Part shown: piece after piece, positions 43,175 to 51,315 of the stretch
How positions within the stretch are numbered: position 1 is the stretch's first letter
How the letters are laid out: each line of letters begins with the position of its first letter
Translations under genes and position numbers: made by a program
Assembly (NCBI GenBank): GCA_023434025.1
Contig: JAEYTL010000003.1
Coordinates: forward strand, 62,001 to 126,000
Length of the DNA stretch: 64,000 nucleotides
From: Bacteroidota bacterium
GTDB taxonomy: Bacteria > Bacteroidota > Bacteroidia > Flavobacteriales > Flavobacteriaceae
Reading direction: 5' to 3'
The notes under the pieces: model-generated
Database searches by the model: none
Seen by the model: only the letters and a program-made list of their open reading frames with translations
Told to the model about the DNA's origin: nothing

Positions 43175-43783
43175 TTAATTACGTTTTGGTTCCGCTTCAG
43201 AAAGCTTTTGAGGATACATCGTTTGAATGTCTTTTATCAAAGGCTCAATTTTTAATCTTTGAGCTTCTTTCGTTTTAGGATCATCAAACATAGCTTCTAA
43301 CTCTCTGAACGTTTTTCCATACTTGGCCATACATTCTCTGTCTCTCAAAAAATAGTAAGCCGCTACTAATTCATTTTGCACAGAAATATATGCCTCATAA
43401 GACGTTTCTGCGTCATTTTGTAACGAAATAACTGCTTTATCCGGATTATCAGAAGACGTTATATCTCTTGAGCCTTTACAATAACTACATGAACCGTCAC
43501 CTCCATTATCAAGAAAATCAATAGCAGCCTCTCTTAAATCTTTCAGTTCCATTGGCCTGTCATCTACCAAAAGTTGATCATTTTTGTTAATCAACACGGT
43601 AAAAATATTCTTCTCTTTAATCTCCGGCGGATCCTGAACATCTTCAATTGGCGGCAACTTTCGGTTAATCCCCTGATCTGTCTGAATGGTTGTGGTTACC
43701 AAGAAAAAGATCAAGAGCAAGAAAGCAATATCCGCCATAGAACCTGCGTTCACCTCTGGTGGTGCACTTCTTTTTCTGCCCAT
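43175..43783 (-). CDS. ExbD/TolR-type protein with long periplasmic domain
   Basis: 202 residues. The motor helix with its Asp is seen as AGSMADIAFLLLIFFLVTTT (residues about 14-33). The periplasmic part is longer than usual and includes CSYCKG, a CxxC pair that could form a disulfide, and a third Cys in RDRECMAKYG. It precedes the second exbD by 11 bases and follows the small membrane protein gene by five. The paired ExbD layout is common in Bacteroidota. Confidence 0.92.
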   Translation of the reverse strand: MGRKRSAPPEVNAGSMADIAFLLLIFFLVTTTIQTDQGINRKLPPIEDVQDPPEIKEKNIFTVLINKNDQLLVDDRPMELKDLREAAIDFLDNGGDGSCSYCKGSRDITSSDNPDKAVISLQNDAETSYEAYISVQNELVAAYYFLRDRECMAKYGKTFRELEAMFDDPKTKEAQRLKIEPLIKDIQTMYPQKLSEAEPKRN

Positions 43784-43788
43784 AATTC

Positions 43789-44208
43789 TTATGATTTAAA
43801 TTTTTTGAAACTTGAATATACCAATGTTCCAACTGACGCTATTGCCAATATATAAAATGTATTTAATGCCGTACTGATTACTTTAGAGTATCCGGATCCG
43901 ACAGAAATATCTTTTAAATTATACTCCGTACTGTCTGCAAAAATGAAAGCAATCACAACAACTGCTAAAAACAAACCAACCGTCACCAACGTTTGTTTTA
44001 GTTTGTCTTTGTGCGTAAACAGATTTTTAAACACAAAATACAACACCGCAATAATTGCTATAAACAAGGCAATATAAGACAGTAATATAAAAACATCTGT
44101 AACAGTGCTTTCTATGGTTTGCGTTTGACTTAGGGTCACAAAAAAGAGCACTACGCTTATTATTCCAATAATTGCAGCAAAAAATTTTGTTAGTTTATAA
44201 ATATTCAT
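43789..44208 (-). CDS. four-helix membrane protein of the exb cluster
   Basis: 139 residues with four hydrophobic segments (about 9-27, 40-63, 74-92 and 112-132) and no catalytic motif. It lies between exbB and the first exbD, five bases from the latter and 18 from exbB, so it is almost certainly cotranscribed with them and may take part in the motor complex. No family name is claimed. Confidence 0.75.
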   Translation of the reverse strand: MNIYKLTKFFAAIIGIISVVLFFVTLSQTQTIESTVTDVFILLSYIALFIAIIAVLYFVFKNLFTHKDKLKQTLVTVGLFLAVVVIAFIFADSTEYNLKDISVGSGYSKVISTALNTFYILAIASVGTLVYSSFKKFKS

Positions 44209-44226
44209 GTTTATTTTATTTATAAA

Positions 44227-45027
44227 TTATTTTTTTAAGTGATCAGAAAGAATATCTATCAAGCTGATAGAAGCATCTTCCATGTCGTTCACAATTGAGT
44301 CGATTTTTGCTGTGATATAATTGTAGAATACTTGAAGAATCATCGCTACAATCAAACCGAATACTGTTGTTAACAACGCCACTTTAATACCTCCCGCTAC
44401 AAGTGAAGCATCCATATTACCTGCTGCCTCAATTTTGTCAAAAGCAATAATCATACCAATTACCGTTCCTAAGAATCCTAACATCGGAGCAAGGGCAATA
44501 AACAAAGATATCCATGAAACGTTTTTCTCTAACAAGCCCATTTGAACGCCTCCGTAAGCTACAATAGATTTTTCAGCTGATTCAATTCCGTGTGAGGAAC
44601 GGTCTAAACCCTGATAAAAAATTGATGCAACCGGACCAGCAGTATTTCTACAAACTTCTTTTGCAGCATTTACACCACCAGACTGAAGAGCGTCTTCCAC
44701 ATCTTTGATTAATTTTTTTGAATTGGTAGTAGAAAGATTTAAATAAATAATTCTTTCAATTGCAATTGCAAGACCAAGAATTAAACACAAAAGTACAGCC
44801 CCCATGTATTCAGGACCTCCTTCGATGAAACGTTGCTTCATTTCTTGGGTAAAGGATTTTTCAGTTGTTGTTTCGGTATCATCCACAGACACAGCCTCAG
44901 TTGTTGCAGATGCCGCTTCAGCCTCAACAGCTGCCTCAGTTGTTTGTGTAGTTGTAGAGTCTTGAGCTTGAATTGTTCCAAACATCAACAGACCTGTAAT
45001 TGCCAAAATAGAAAATAATCTTTTCAT
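44227..45027 (-). CDS. exbB: MotA/TolQ/ExbB proton channel protein
   Basis: 266 residues. Signal peptide (to about GTIQAQ) and a Thr/Glu/Ala-rich linker, then the MotA/TolQ/ExbB core: a helix MGAVLLCLILGLAIAIERI near 75, a long cytoplasmic loop and two helices containing LAPMLGFLGTVIGMIIAFD and VALLTTVFGLIVAMILQVFYN. It forms the channel of the TonB-energising motor. First gene of the cluster. The N-terminal extension is usual in this phylum. Confidence 0.92.
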   Translation of the reverse strand: MKRLFSILAITGLLMFGTIQAQDSTTTQTTEAAVEAEAASATTEAVSVDDTETTTEKSFTQEMKQRFIEGGPEYMGAVLLCLILGLAIAIERIIYLNLSTTNSKKLIKDVEDALQSGGVNAAKEVCRNTAGPVASIFYQGLDRSSHGIESAEKSIVAYGGVQMGLLEKNVSWISLFIALAPMLGFLGTVIGMIIAFDKIEAAGNMDASLVAGGIKVALLTTVFGLIVAMILQVFYNYITAKIDSIVNDMEDASISLIDILSDHLKK

Positions 45028-45107
45028 TGCTTTTGTTCTTAATTTTAATTAGTTAATCAGGTTAAAGGTATAAATTTATTTTTAATTAATTACACATTGT
45101 AAAAAAA

Positions 45108-45198
45108 TGGCGGAGAGAAAGGGATTCGAACCCTTGATACCCTTTTGGAGTATACACACTTTCCAGGCGTGCTCCTTCGACCACTCGGACACCTCTCC
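45108..45198 (-). tRNA. tRNA-Ser (GGA anticodon)
   Basis: Class II tRNA of 91 bases on the minus strand. Acceptor stem GGAGAG/CTCTCC, anticodon loop CTGGAAA with anticodon GGA, a long variable arm (TATACTC...GGGTATC) diagnostic of tRNA-Ser, T-loop GGTTCGAATCC, and an encoded 3' CCA at 45108-45110. Confidence 0.96.
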
Positions 45199-45273
45199 TC
45201 ATTGTTTACAACATATTTTAAGAGTGCCAAATAACAAAAAAAAACTCACTTGAAAAAATTAATTTTGTTATTT

Positions 45274-46302
45274 TTATGACAATTCTCCACGCAAAGAGGT
45301 TTCAAAAATGGTTTTGAACACTTTAGCAGAAACATTTTGCCCTAAAAGGTACATCAATTTAGTTATTGCTGCTTCGGTTGTAATATCTTTTCCTGAGATT
45401 ACTCCTATTTTTTTCAGGTAGGTACTTGTTTCATACTGCCCCATATTCACACTTCCGCCCGAACATTGTGTTACATTAATAACGTAAATTCCTTTTTTTA
45501 TTGCCTTTTTTAAAACAGAAATAAACCATTCCTCGGTAGGGGCATTTCCCGAACCATACGTTTCAAGCACAACACCTCTCAGATCCGGAATATCAAACAG
45601 CGAAGCCAGTACGTTCTGATTTAAACCCGGAAATAATTTAATGATTGCTACATTGGAATCCAATTCCTTGTGCACGACCATTTTTTTGGTAGAATTTGTC
45701 TGAAAAAGCGATTCGCTATTGATTTTGATATGCACGCCCGATTCAGCTAAAGGCGGAAAATTAGGCGAAGCAAAAGCCATAAAATGCTCTGCGTTTATTT
45801 TACGGGTCCGGTTACCTCTGTATAATTTGTATTCAAAATAAAGGCACACTTCTTTAAAAACCGGTTTTCCTTTTTGTCGTAACGAAGCAATCTGGATGGC
45901 TGTGATCAGATTTTCTTTAGCATCTGTTCTTAAATCGCCAATGGGTAACTGAGATCCGGTAAAAACAATAGGTTTGGCTAAATTTTCAAACATAAAGCTT
46001 AATGCCGAGGCAGAATAAGACATCGTATCGGAACCATGAAGTACCACAAACCCGTCAAAATCAGCATAATTATCTTCGATAATCTGTGCCATTTCAATCC
46101 ATTTTTGAGGATTCATGTTTGACGAATCGATGGGGTTTTCAAACGAAATGGTTTCTATATTACAATCCAGCTGTTTCAATTCCGGTATCCGCTGAAGCAG
46201 TTTTTTAAAATTAAAAGCTTTCAACGCACCGGTTTCAAAGTCCTTCATCATTCCGATGGTTCCGCCGGTATAAATCAAAAGTATATTGGCCTTAGAATGC
46301 AT
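45274..46302 (-). CDS. ansA: type I L-asparaginase
   Basis: 342 residues. The first catalytic motif YTGGTIGM (residues 11-18) and the second, LHGSDTMSYSA, mark the asparaginase family with the two threonines. Further along, GSGNAPT and TQCSGGSVNMGQYETS are typical of cytoplasmic type I enzymes. No signal peptide. It hydrolyses asparagine to aspartate and ammonia. Its start overlaps the end of the acyltransferase gene by 11 bases, so both are translated from one mRNA. Confidence 0.94.
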   Translation of the reverse strand: MHSKANILLIYTGGTIGMMKDFETGALKAFNFKKLLQRIPELKQLDCNIETISFENPIDSSNMNPQKWIEMAQIIEDNYADFDGFVVLHGSDTMSYSASALSFMFENLAKPIVFTGSQLPIGDLRTDAKENLITAIQIASLRQKGKPVFKEVCLYFEYKLYRGNRTRKINAEHFMAFASPNFPPLAESGVHIKINSESLFQTNSTKKMVVHKELDSNVAIIKLFPGLNQNVLASLFDIPDLRGVVLETYGSGNAPTEEWFISVLKKAIKKGIYVINVTQCSGGSVNMGQYETSTYLKKIGVISGKDITTEAAITKLMYLLGQNVSAKVFKTIFETSLRGELS

Positions 46303-47428
46303 TTTGATATTTCATCTTGTTGGTCACCGGATTAGCATACATCGCCAGAAAGCCCTCTACCATTTTTAGGTTATTTCCATCAATCTTCTTTTCCATCCTT
46401 CTTTCAAACAATAATTTTTCTTCTTCTGTATATAAATGGCTGTATTTTGTTGAATTATTCATTAAATCATGGGCAATAAAATTGGTTGGCCACAATTTAT
46501 ATGAGCTCAGAATCGAATCATCAATCACCTGAGCCAAAGCCTGGATCTGACGGTTTGAATTGTCTTCCTCCTGTTTAATTTGGTCTATTTCATCCGTCAA
46601 AACATCGCCAACATGAATGTGAATCCGTTTTTTCTGCCCCATTATGCCGCTTAGCAACGTGATGAAATCTTCATTTTTCTCCTTAATATATACTTCATTA
46701 TTTGCCACCGCCATCAATTGAGGCATCTTCAGGGCATCGGTAGGATCATATTCATAGGAAATTGAAACAGGAACAATTTTTATTTTTTTAAAATAGTCCA
46801 TCACATTCACCTCTTCAGATCCCATGGCCAACATTTTCAGCACTCCCTGCTGCGTAGCATCATTGCCGTCTTTGGTTCTCCCTTCCCGTTGGGCAATCCA
46901 AACAGAACGGTTTTCTCTTAACATCAACTGAGCAATGTATTCTGACATTAATTTTGAACTTTGCAACAATTCTCTTGGTGCCAGGCCGCGTTGAACGAGA
47001 AAATTTCTGTTAAGCTTAGATAGCTTCAGTAAAAAATCTTTCTTTACCAGATTATCACCAATGGCAGATGCCGTCATAACCAAACCATGCTCAAAGAGCG
47101 ATACATTTAATAAAGATGTATCTAAAATAATATCACGGTGATTGGAAATAAAAAGATAAGCGGTATTTTTTTCCAGTTTTTCAAAACCGGAAGTCGTCAG
47201 TCCTTCTGAACTGCGTTGGAGCACTTTTTGAACAGAATGATAAACAAAATTTATCTGAAAATCTCTGATCGAATGTGTTTTTTGAAGCTGTTCTATCCAA
47301 ACGCTTTCCTCTGTATCGGGAAAAGTAAAGTTCATCAAAGCCTTCATCATCGGATGATGAATCACCGAACGGATTCCTTCGTTTACTTCACTATCATAAT
47401 AAGGTCGAATCGTATCAAATTTTGACAT
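46292..47428 (-). CDS. PlsC-like 1-acylglycerol-3-phosphate acyltransferase
   Basis: 378 residues. The acyltransferase motif appears as FISNHRDIILDT, a variant spacing of the usual HX4D, and the later block WIAQREGRTKDGNDATQQGVLKM resembles the phosphate-binding region (EGRxR in classical PlsC). Larger than standard PlsC (about 240), with extra N- and C-terminal helices, as seen in a group of Bacteroidota acyltransferases. Likely acylates lysophosphatidate in membrane lipid synthesis. First gene before ansA. Confidence 0.82.
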   Translation of the reverse strand: MSKFDTIRPYYDSEVNEGIRSVIHHPMMKALMNFTFPDTEESVWIEQLQKTHSIRDFQINFVYHSVQKVLQRSSEGLTTSGFEKLEKNTAYLFISNHRDIILDTSLLNVSLFEHGLVMTASAIGDNLVKKDFLLKLSKLNRNFLVQRGLAPRELLQSSKLMSEYIAQLMLRENRSVWIAQREGRTKDGNDATQQGVLKMLAMGSEEVNVMDYFKKIKIVPVSISYEYDPTDALKMPQLMAVANNEVYIKEKNEDFITLLSGIMGQKKRIHIHVGDVLTDEIDQIKQEEDNSNRQIQALAQVIDDSILSSYKLWPTNFIAHDLMNNSTKYSHLYTEEEKLLFERRMEKKIDGNNLKMVEGFLAMYANPVTNKMKYQNAF

Positions 47429-47488
47429 TAATCAGCTATTTAATTCACAAATGAACAAAAAAAATGTGACTTTCAGGGCAAGTTACCG

Positions 47489-48256
47489 TTAAATCCCGAA
47501 AATTGCTTTGGAATTTTCGGTTGTTATTTTAGCTACTTCTTCTACAGAAACACCATAAACAGAAGCTAATTTTTCCGCAACCAGATATACATAACTGCTT
47601 TCGTTACGCTTTCCGCGAAAAGGCACCGGAGCTAAATAAGGCGAATCGGTTTCCAAAACCAGGTGTTTCATATTTATTTGAGGAAGAAACTGATCGATTT
47701 TTCCGTTTTTAAACGTTACAACGCCTCCGATTCCGAGTTTCATATTGAGCGAAATCGCTTGTTGAGCTTGCTCAAAATTTCCGGTAAAACAATGAAAAAT
47801 GCCAAATAAATCATCACTTCTCTCGGATTCCAGTACTTCAAAAATCTCATCAAACGATTCACGGCAATGAATCACAACAGGCAATTTATATTTTTTGGCC
47901 AATTGAATTTGATGTTTAAATGCGGTTTTCTGAATTTCGAGGGTAGATTTATCCCAGTATAAATCGATACCTATTTCGCCAATGGCAATAAATTTTCGTT
48001 TCGACAGCTCGGTTTCGACATGATTTATTTCCTCTAAATAATTCTCTTTTACATAGCACGGATGCAATCCCATCATTAAAAAAACATTCTGAGGATAATT
48101 TACTTCCAAATCATACATTGCTTGTGTGCAAGAGGAGTCAATAGCCGGGACAAAGAAACGGCTTACTCCTTTTGAAATGGCCCTTCGTATCATTTCATCT
48201 CTGTCTAAGTCAAATTCCTCAGCATATAAATGCGTATGGGTGTCGGTTAAAATCAT
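47489..48256 (-). CDS. TatD-family metal-dependent hydrolase
   Basis: The ATG at 48256 (MILTDTHTHLY) is chosen because TatD proteins start with the metal-binding DTHTHL; the frame from 48280 adds only eight residues. 255 residues. Metal ligands visible are HTH at the N-terminus, GEIGID, PVVIHCRES, FGIFHCFTG and ETDSPYLAP. TatD proteins are exonucleases active on 3' ends. Divergent from the retropepsin-like gene. Confidence 0.94.
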   Translation of the reverse strand: MILTDTHTHLYAEEFDLDRDEMIRRAISKGVSRFFVPAIDSSCTQAMYDLEVNYPQNVFLMMGLHPCYVKENYLEEINHVETELSKRKFIAIGEIGIDLYWDKSTLEIQKTAFKHQIQLAKKYKLPVVIHCRESFDEIFEVLESERSDDLFGIFHCFTGNFEQAQQAISLNMKLGIGGVVTFKNGKIDQFLPQINMKHLVLETDSPYLAPVPFRGKRNESSYVYLVAEKLASVYGVSVEEVAKITTENSKAIFGI

Positions 48257-48260
48257 GTGG

Positions 48261-48268
48261 CAAAAATA
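48261..48268 (-). promoter_or_regulatory. -7 box TATTTTTG for tatD
   Basis: Minus-strand TATTTTTG four bases upstream of the tatD start at 48256, matching TAnnTTTG and supporting that start. Confidence 0.4.
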
Positions 48269-48295
48269 AGTAATTTTCAAGACAGTTTGAACGGC

Positions 48296-48326
48296 TTTGT
48301 TTTGACTTTAATTTGAATTACATTTG
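48296..48326 (+). promoter_or_regulatory. promoter TTTG-N19-TACATTTG
   Basis: TTTG (48296-48299) and TACATTTG (48319-48326) have optimal spacing and precede the ATG at 48344. Confidence 0.55.
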
Positions 48327-48343
48327 AACTTCAAAATCGCGAA

Positions 48344-48784
48344 ATGAAGAATTTACAAGATCTTTTAAAGGATTCAGGATACAAAAAAATGGCTTTTAAA
48401 GTTTCCAAAACACAACATTTATTAATAAAAGCGACCATTAATGGCGTAAAGGGAAATTTTATTTTAGACACCGGGGCTTCCAACAGCTGTATAGGGTTTG
48501 AGCAGGTTGATTATTTTAATGTGAATGCCAAAGCTTCTAAAACCAAGGCTGCCGGTGCAGGTGCCACCGGTATGGAAACACAGATCGGGAGAAACATTAC
48601 TTTGCAAATCGGCCGCTGGAAAACCAAAAACCTGCATCTGGTTATTTTTGATTTAACCCATGTGAATTTAGCCTTAACTCAATACAAAGCGAAACCGGTT
48701 CACGGCATTATAGGAGCTGATGTTTTACTGGAAGGAAAAGCGATTATTGATTACTATAACCATTGTTTGTACTTATCCAGATAA
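48344..48784 (+). CDS. retropepsin-like aspartic protease (clan AA)
   Basis: 146 residues, close to a single retropepsin domain. The catalytic triad region is FILDTGASNSCIG (DTGA) and the second conserved strand is HGIIGADVLL. No signal peptide or membrane anchor was seen, so a cytoplasmic location is likely. As one lobe only, it would have to dimerise to form an active site. The substrate is unknown. Confidence 0.85.
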   Translation: MKNLQDLLKDSGYKKMAFKVSKTQHLLIKATINGVKGNFILDTGASNSCIGFEQVDYFNVNAKASKTKAAGAGATGMETQIGRNITLQIGRWKTKNLHLVIFDLTHVNLALTQYKAKPVHGIIGADVLLEGKAIIDYYNHCLYLSR

Positions 48785-48936
48785 ATATTGAAATGTTTAA
48801 TTTTTTTGATTGAACTGAAAAATAGTTTTTGCACTACACCGTAGAGAGGGCAAGAAAAAAGAGAGAAACGGGAGAAAAGACTATTTTGCAACCTGTTGAA
48901 AAAGTTTAAACGACTTTCCTTAATTGTTTCTTGGCA

Positions 48937-48944
48937 TTATTTTT
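48937..48944 (+). promoter_or_regulatory. -7 box TATTTTTG for the DUF4476 gene
   Basis: TATTTTTG 51 bases before the ATG at 48996. The rest of 48785-48936 holds only a purine-rich stretch (48843-48880), with no other signal seen. Confidence 0.35.
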
Positions 48945-48995
48945 GGAAATGTCGTTTCACATTAACTATTTTTAGAACTTAAAAAACAACTGTGT

Positions 48996-49955
48996 ATGAA
49001 ACTAAAAACTACGTTAGCTTATTTATTGCTCTTTACAGCAACCCTTTCTTTTGGCCAGATTCAGCCGTTTGGTCATTTGACCATCTTTTCGGAGGATGGT
49101 GATAAATTTTACCTGATTTTAAACGGCGAACGCATCAACGACGAACCGCAAACGAATATCCGGGTGGAAGAGTTAGTACAACCGTATTACAATGCCAAAA
49201 TTATTTTTGAAGACAAATTAAGACAGGAAATCTCAAAAAATTTCCTTCAGATTACCGATGTGGATGATGTTTTTATGGATGTTACCTACAAAATCAAGCG
49301 AGACAAGAACAAGCCTTCTAAAATGAAGTTAAATTTCTTTTCGATGACTCCCGTGGCGGAGCGTTATGCAGCACCTTCCAACATGTACATCAGACGATGG
49401 GGACAACCAGTACCTCCTCCACCTCCTCCTGTTATCGTGCAACAAACAGGACCGGTTGGTGTAGTACAACAAACAACCACTACTACAACCACGACCTCCG
49501 GCGGTATGAATGCCGGGGTAAATGTGGGAGGAATAGGCGTTAATATTTCTATCAACGATCCTGTTTTGAGCGGCAGTACAACCATTACAGAAACCACAAC
49601 TGTTACAACCGGAGGCAATGCCGTAATAGTTCATCCCGATCCTGTGCAAGAAGGTTGTTATGGTGCCAGACCAATGAACAGTAGTAATTTTAACAGTGCC
49701 CTGCAAACGATTAAAAACCAAAATTTTGATGAGTCCAGACTCAAAACAGCCAAACAAATTGCCCAGAACAATTGTTTAAACACGAATCAGATTGTAGAGA
49801 TCTGTAAAATTTTTGGTTTTGAAGAATCCAGGTTGGATTTTGCTAAATTTGCTTTTGATGCCTGTGTGGAACCACAAAACTATTTTAAAGTAAACAATGT
49901 ATTTTCATTCAGTTCCAGTGCGGATGAATTGAATGATTTTATATCCAGAAGATAA
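48996..49955 (+). CDS. DUF4476 exported protein
   Basis: 319 residues. Signal peptide to about LSFGQ, an N-terminal beta domain (residues 25-120), a proline run (PPPPPPV, about 144-151) and Thr-rich, Gly/Asn-rich linker (about 150-215), and a C-terminal helical DUF4476 domain (about 225-315) with CYGARPMNSSNFNSALQTIK and repeated NQIVEICKIFGFEESRLDFAKFA. The linker suggests a flexible spacer between two envelope domains. The function is unknown. Confidence 0.82.
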   Translation: MKLKTTLAYLLLFTATLSFGQIQPFGHLTIFSEDGDKFYLILNGERINDEPQTNIRVEELVQPYYNAKIIFEDKLRQEISKNFLQITDVDDVFMDVTYKIKRDKNKPSKMKLNFFSMTPVAERYAAPSNMYIRRWGQPVPPPPPPVIVQQTGPVGVVQQTTTTTTTTSGGMNAGVNVGGIGVNISINDPVLSGSTTITETTTVTTGGNAVIVHPDPVQEGCYGARPMNSSNFNSALQTIKNQNFDESRLKTAKQIAQNNCLNTNQIVEICKIFGFEESRLDFAKFAFDACVEPQNYFKVNNVFSFSSSADELNDFISRR

Positions 49956-49977
49956 ATAAACTTTTATTTTATAAAAA

Positions 49978-50010
49978 AATCCCGATCAGAATTCTAATCG
50001 GGATTTTTTT
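49978..50010. terminator. bidirectional terminator between DUF4476 and sucB
   Basis: AATCCCGAT (49978-49986) pairs with ATCGGGATT (49997-50005); the loop itself holds the palindrome AGAATTCT (49988-49995). A tract on the left and T tract on the right. Confidence 0.88.
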
Positions 50011-50028
50011 ATTTGATCGAGTTTAAAA

Positions 50029-51252
50029 CTACAGTTCCAATGCTTTTTTAGCATTTCCGCCCATCAAATGTTCTACCGGGTTTTCCAATGCTTCTTTAAC
50101 CGCTACTAAGAAACCTACTGACTCTCTACCGTCTATGATTCGGTGATCGTATGATAACGCCACATACATTACCGGTGCAATGACGATTTGGCCGTTTTTC
50201 ACAATAGCTCTTTCCACCACATTGTGCATTCCGAGAATACCGGATTGCGGCGGGTTGATAATTGGTGTGGATAACATACTACCAAAAACGCCACCGTTTG
50301 AAATGGTGAAGGTTCCGCCTGTCATTTCATCTACTGTGATCTGACCGTCACGGGCACGAAGAGCCAATCGCTTGATTTCGGCCTCCACCCCTCTGAAAGA
50401 AAGTGTTTCGGCATTTCGCATCACCGGAACCATTAGTCCTTTTGGTCCGGAAACAGCTACTGAAATATCGCAGAAATCATAGGAGATTTTCTCCTGACCG
50501 TCAATCATTGAATTCACATCCGGATATAACTGCAATGCTCTGGTCACGGCTTTGGTAAAGAACGACATAAAGCCCAATCCTAATCCGTGTTTTTCTTTGA
50601 AAGCATCTTTGTATTCGGCTCTCAGATCGTAAATAGCTGTCATATCCACCTCGTTAAACGTCGTTAACATGGCCGTTTCATTTTTAGCTAAAACCAATCT
50701 TTCCGCCACTTTACGACGCAACATCGATAATTTAGTTCTTTCAGAACCACGGTTCCCTCCGGTTGGAGTTCCCATAGATGGTACAGCGTTTACTGCATCC
50801 TCTTTGGTAATTCTGCCTCCTTTTCCGGTTCCAACAATGTCTGAAGGCTGGATATTTTTTTCGTCCAAAATTTTGCGTGCTGCCGGAGATGGTGCCTGTG
50901 TTGCATACGTTTTTTCCGGTGCCGGTGCTGCTTTTGGTGCTTCAGCTTTCTTTTCTTCTGCTTTTGGTGCTTCTGTTTTTTCCGGTGTTTTTGGTGCATC
51001 ACCACTTGGTTTTGCAGCAGCAGTATCGATTAAACAAACTACAGCTCCCACCGCTACGGCATCACCTTCTTCTGCTTTCAGCGTAATGATTCCGCTGGCT
51101 TCTGCCGGTAATTCCAGCGTAGCCTTATCCGAATCAACCTCGGCAATAGCCTGATCTTTTTCTACATAATCCCCGTCTTTTACTAACCAGGTTGCGATTT
51201 CCACTTCTTTTATAGATTCTCCCGGAGAAGGGACTTTCATTTCTAAAATCAT
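50029..51252 (-). CDS. sucB: 2-oxoglutarate dehydrogenase E2, dihydrolipoyl succinyltransferase
   Basis: 407 residues. Lipoyl domain with the lysine motif EVDSDKATLELPA (about 41-53), an Ala/Pro/Lys-rich linker (about 85-115), the peripheral subunit-binding domain (SPAARKILDEKNIQPSDIVGTGKGGRITKED) and a C-terminal acyltransferase with SYDHRIIDGRE (His/Asp active site). It is the E2 core of the TCA-cycle complex making succinyl-CoA. Follows sucA in the same operon by 63 bases, a gap that contains a TTTCAGG-type repeat. Confidence 0.97.
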   Translation of the reverse strand: MILEMKVPSPGESIKEVEIATWLVKDGDYVEKDQAIAEVDSDKATLELPAEASGIITLKAEEGDAVAVGAVVCLIDTAAAKPSGDAPKTPEKTEAPKAEEKKAEAPKAAPAPEKTYATQAPSPAARKILDEKNIQPSDIVGTGKGGRITKEDAVNAVPSMGTPTGGNRGSERTKLSMLRRKVAERLVLAKNETAMLTTFNEVDMTAIYDLRAEYKDAFKEKHGLGLGFMSFFTKAVTRALQLYPDVNSMIDGQEKISYDFCDISVAVSGPKGLMVPVMRNAETLSFRGVEAEIKRLALRARDGQITVDEMTGGTFTISNGGVFGSMLSTPIINPPQSGILGMHNVVERAIVKNGQIVIAPVMYVALSYDHRIIDGRESVGFLVAVKEALENPVEHLMGGNAKKALEL

Positions 51253-51315
51253 ATCTATTTTTGGTTTAAAGTTTAAGTCGTTTCAGGCTTTACCAACTTG
51301 AAACATGTAACAAAT

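Noticed and set aside
49329..49757. Antisense open frames under the DUF4476 linker
   Set aside because: They result from the Thr/Pro-rich repeat codons of the sense gene and read as low-complexity sequence.
50669..51154. Ala/Ser-rich open frame antisense to sucB
   Set aside because: It mirrors the Ala/Pro/Lys-rich linker of SucB; the repeated GAA/GCT codons prevent stops on the other strand.
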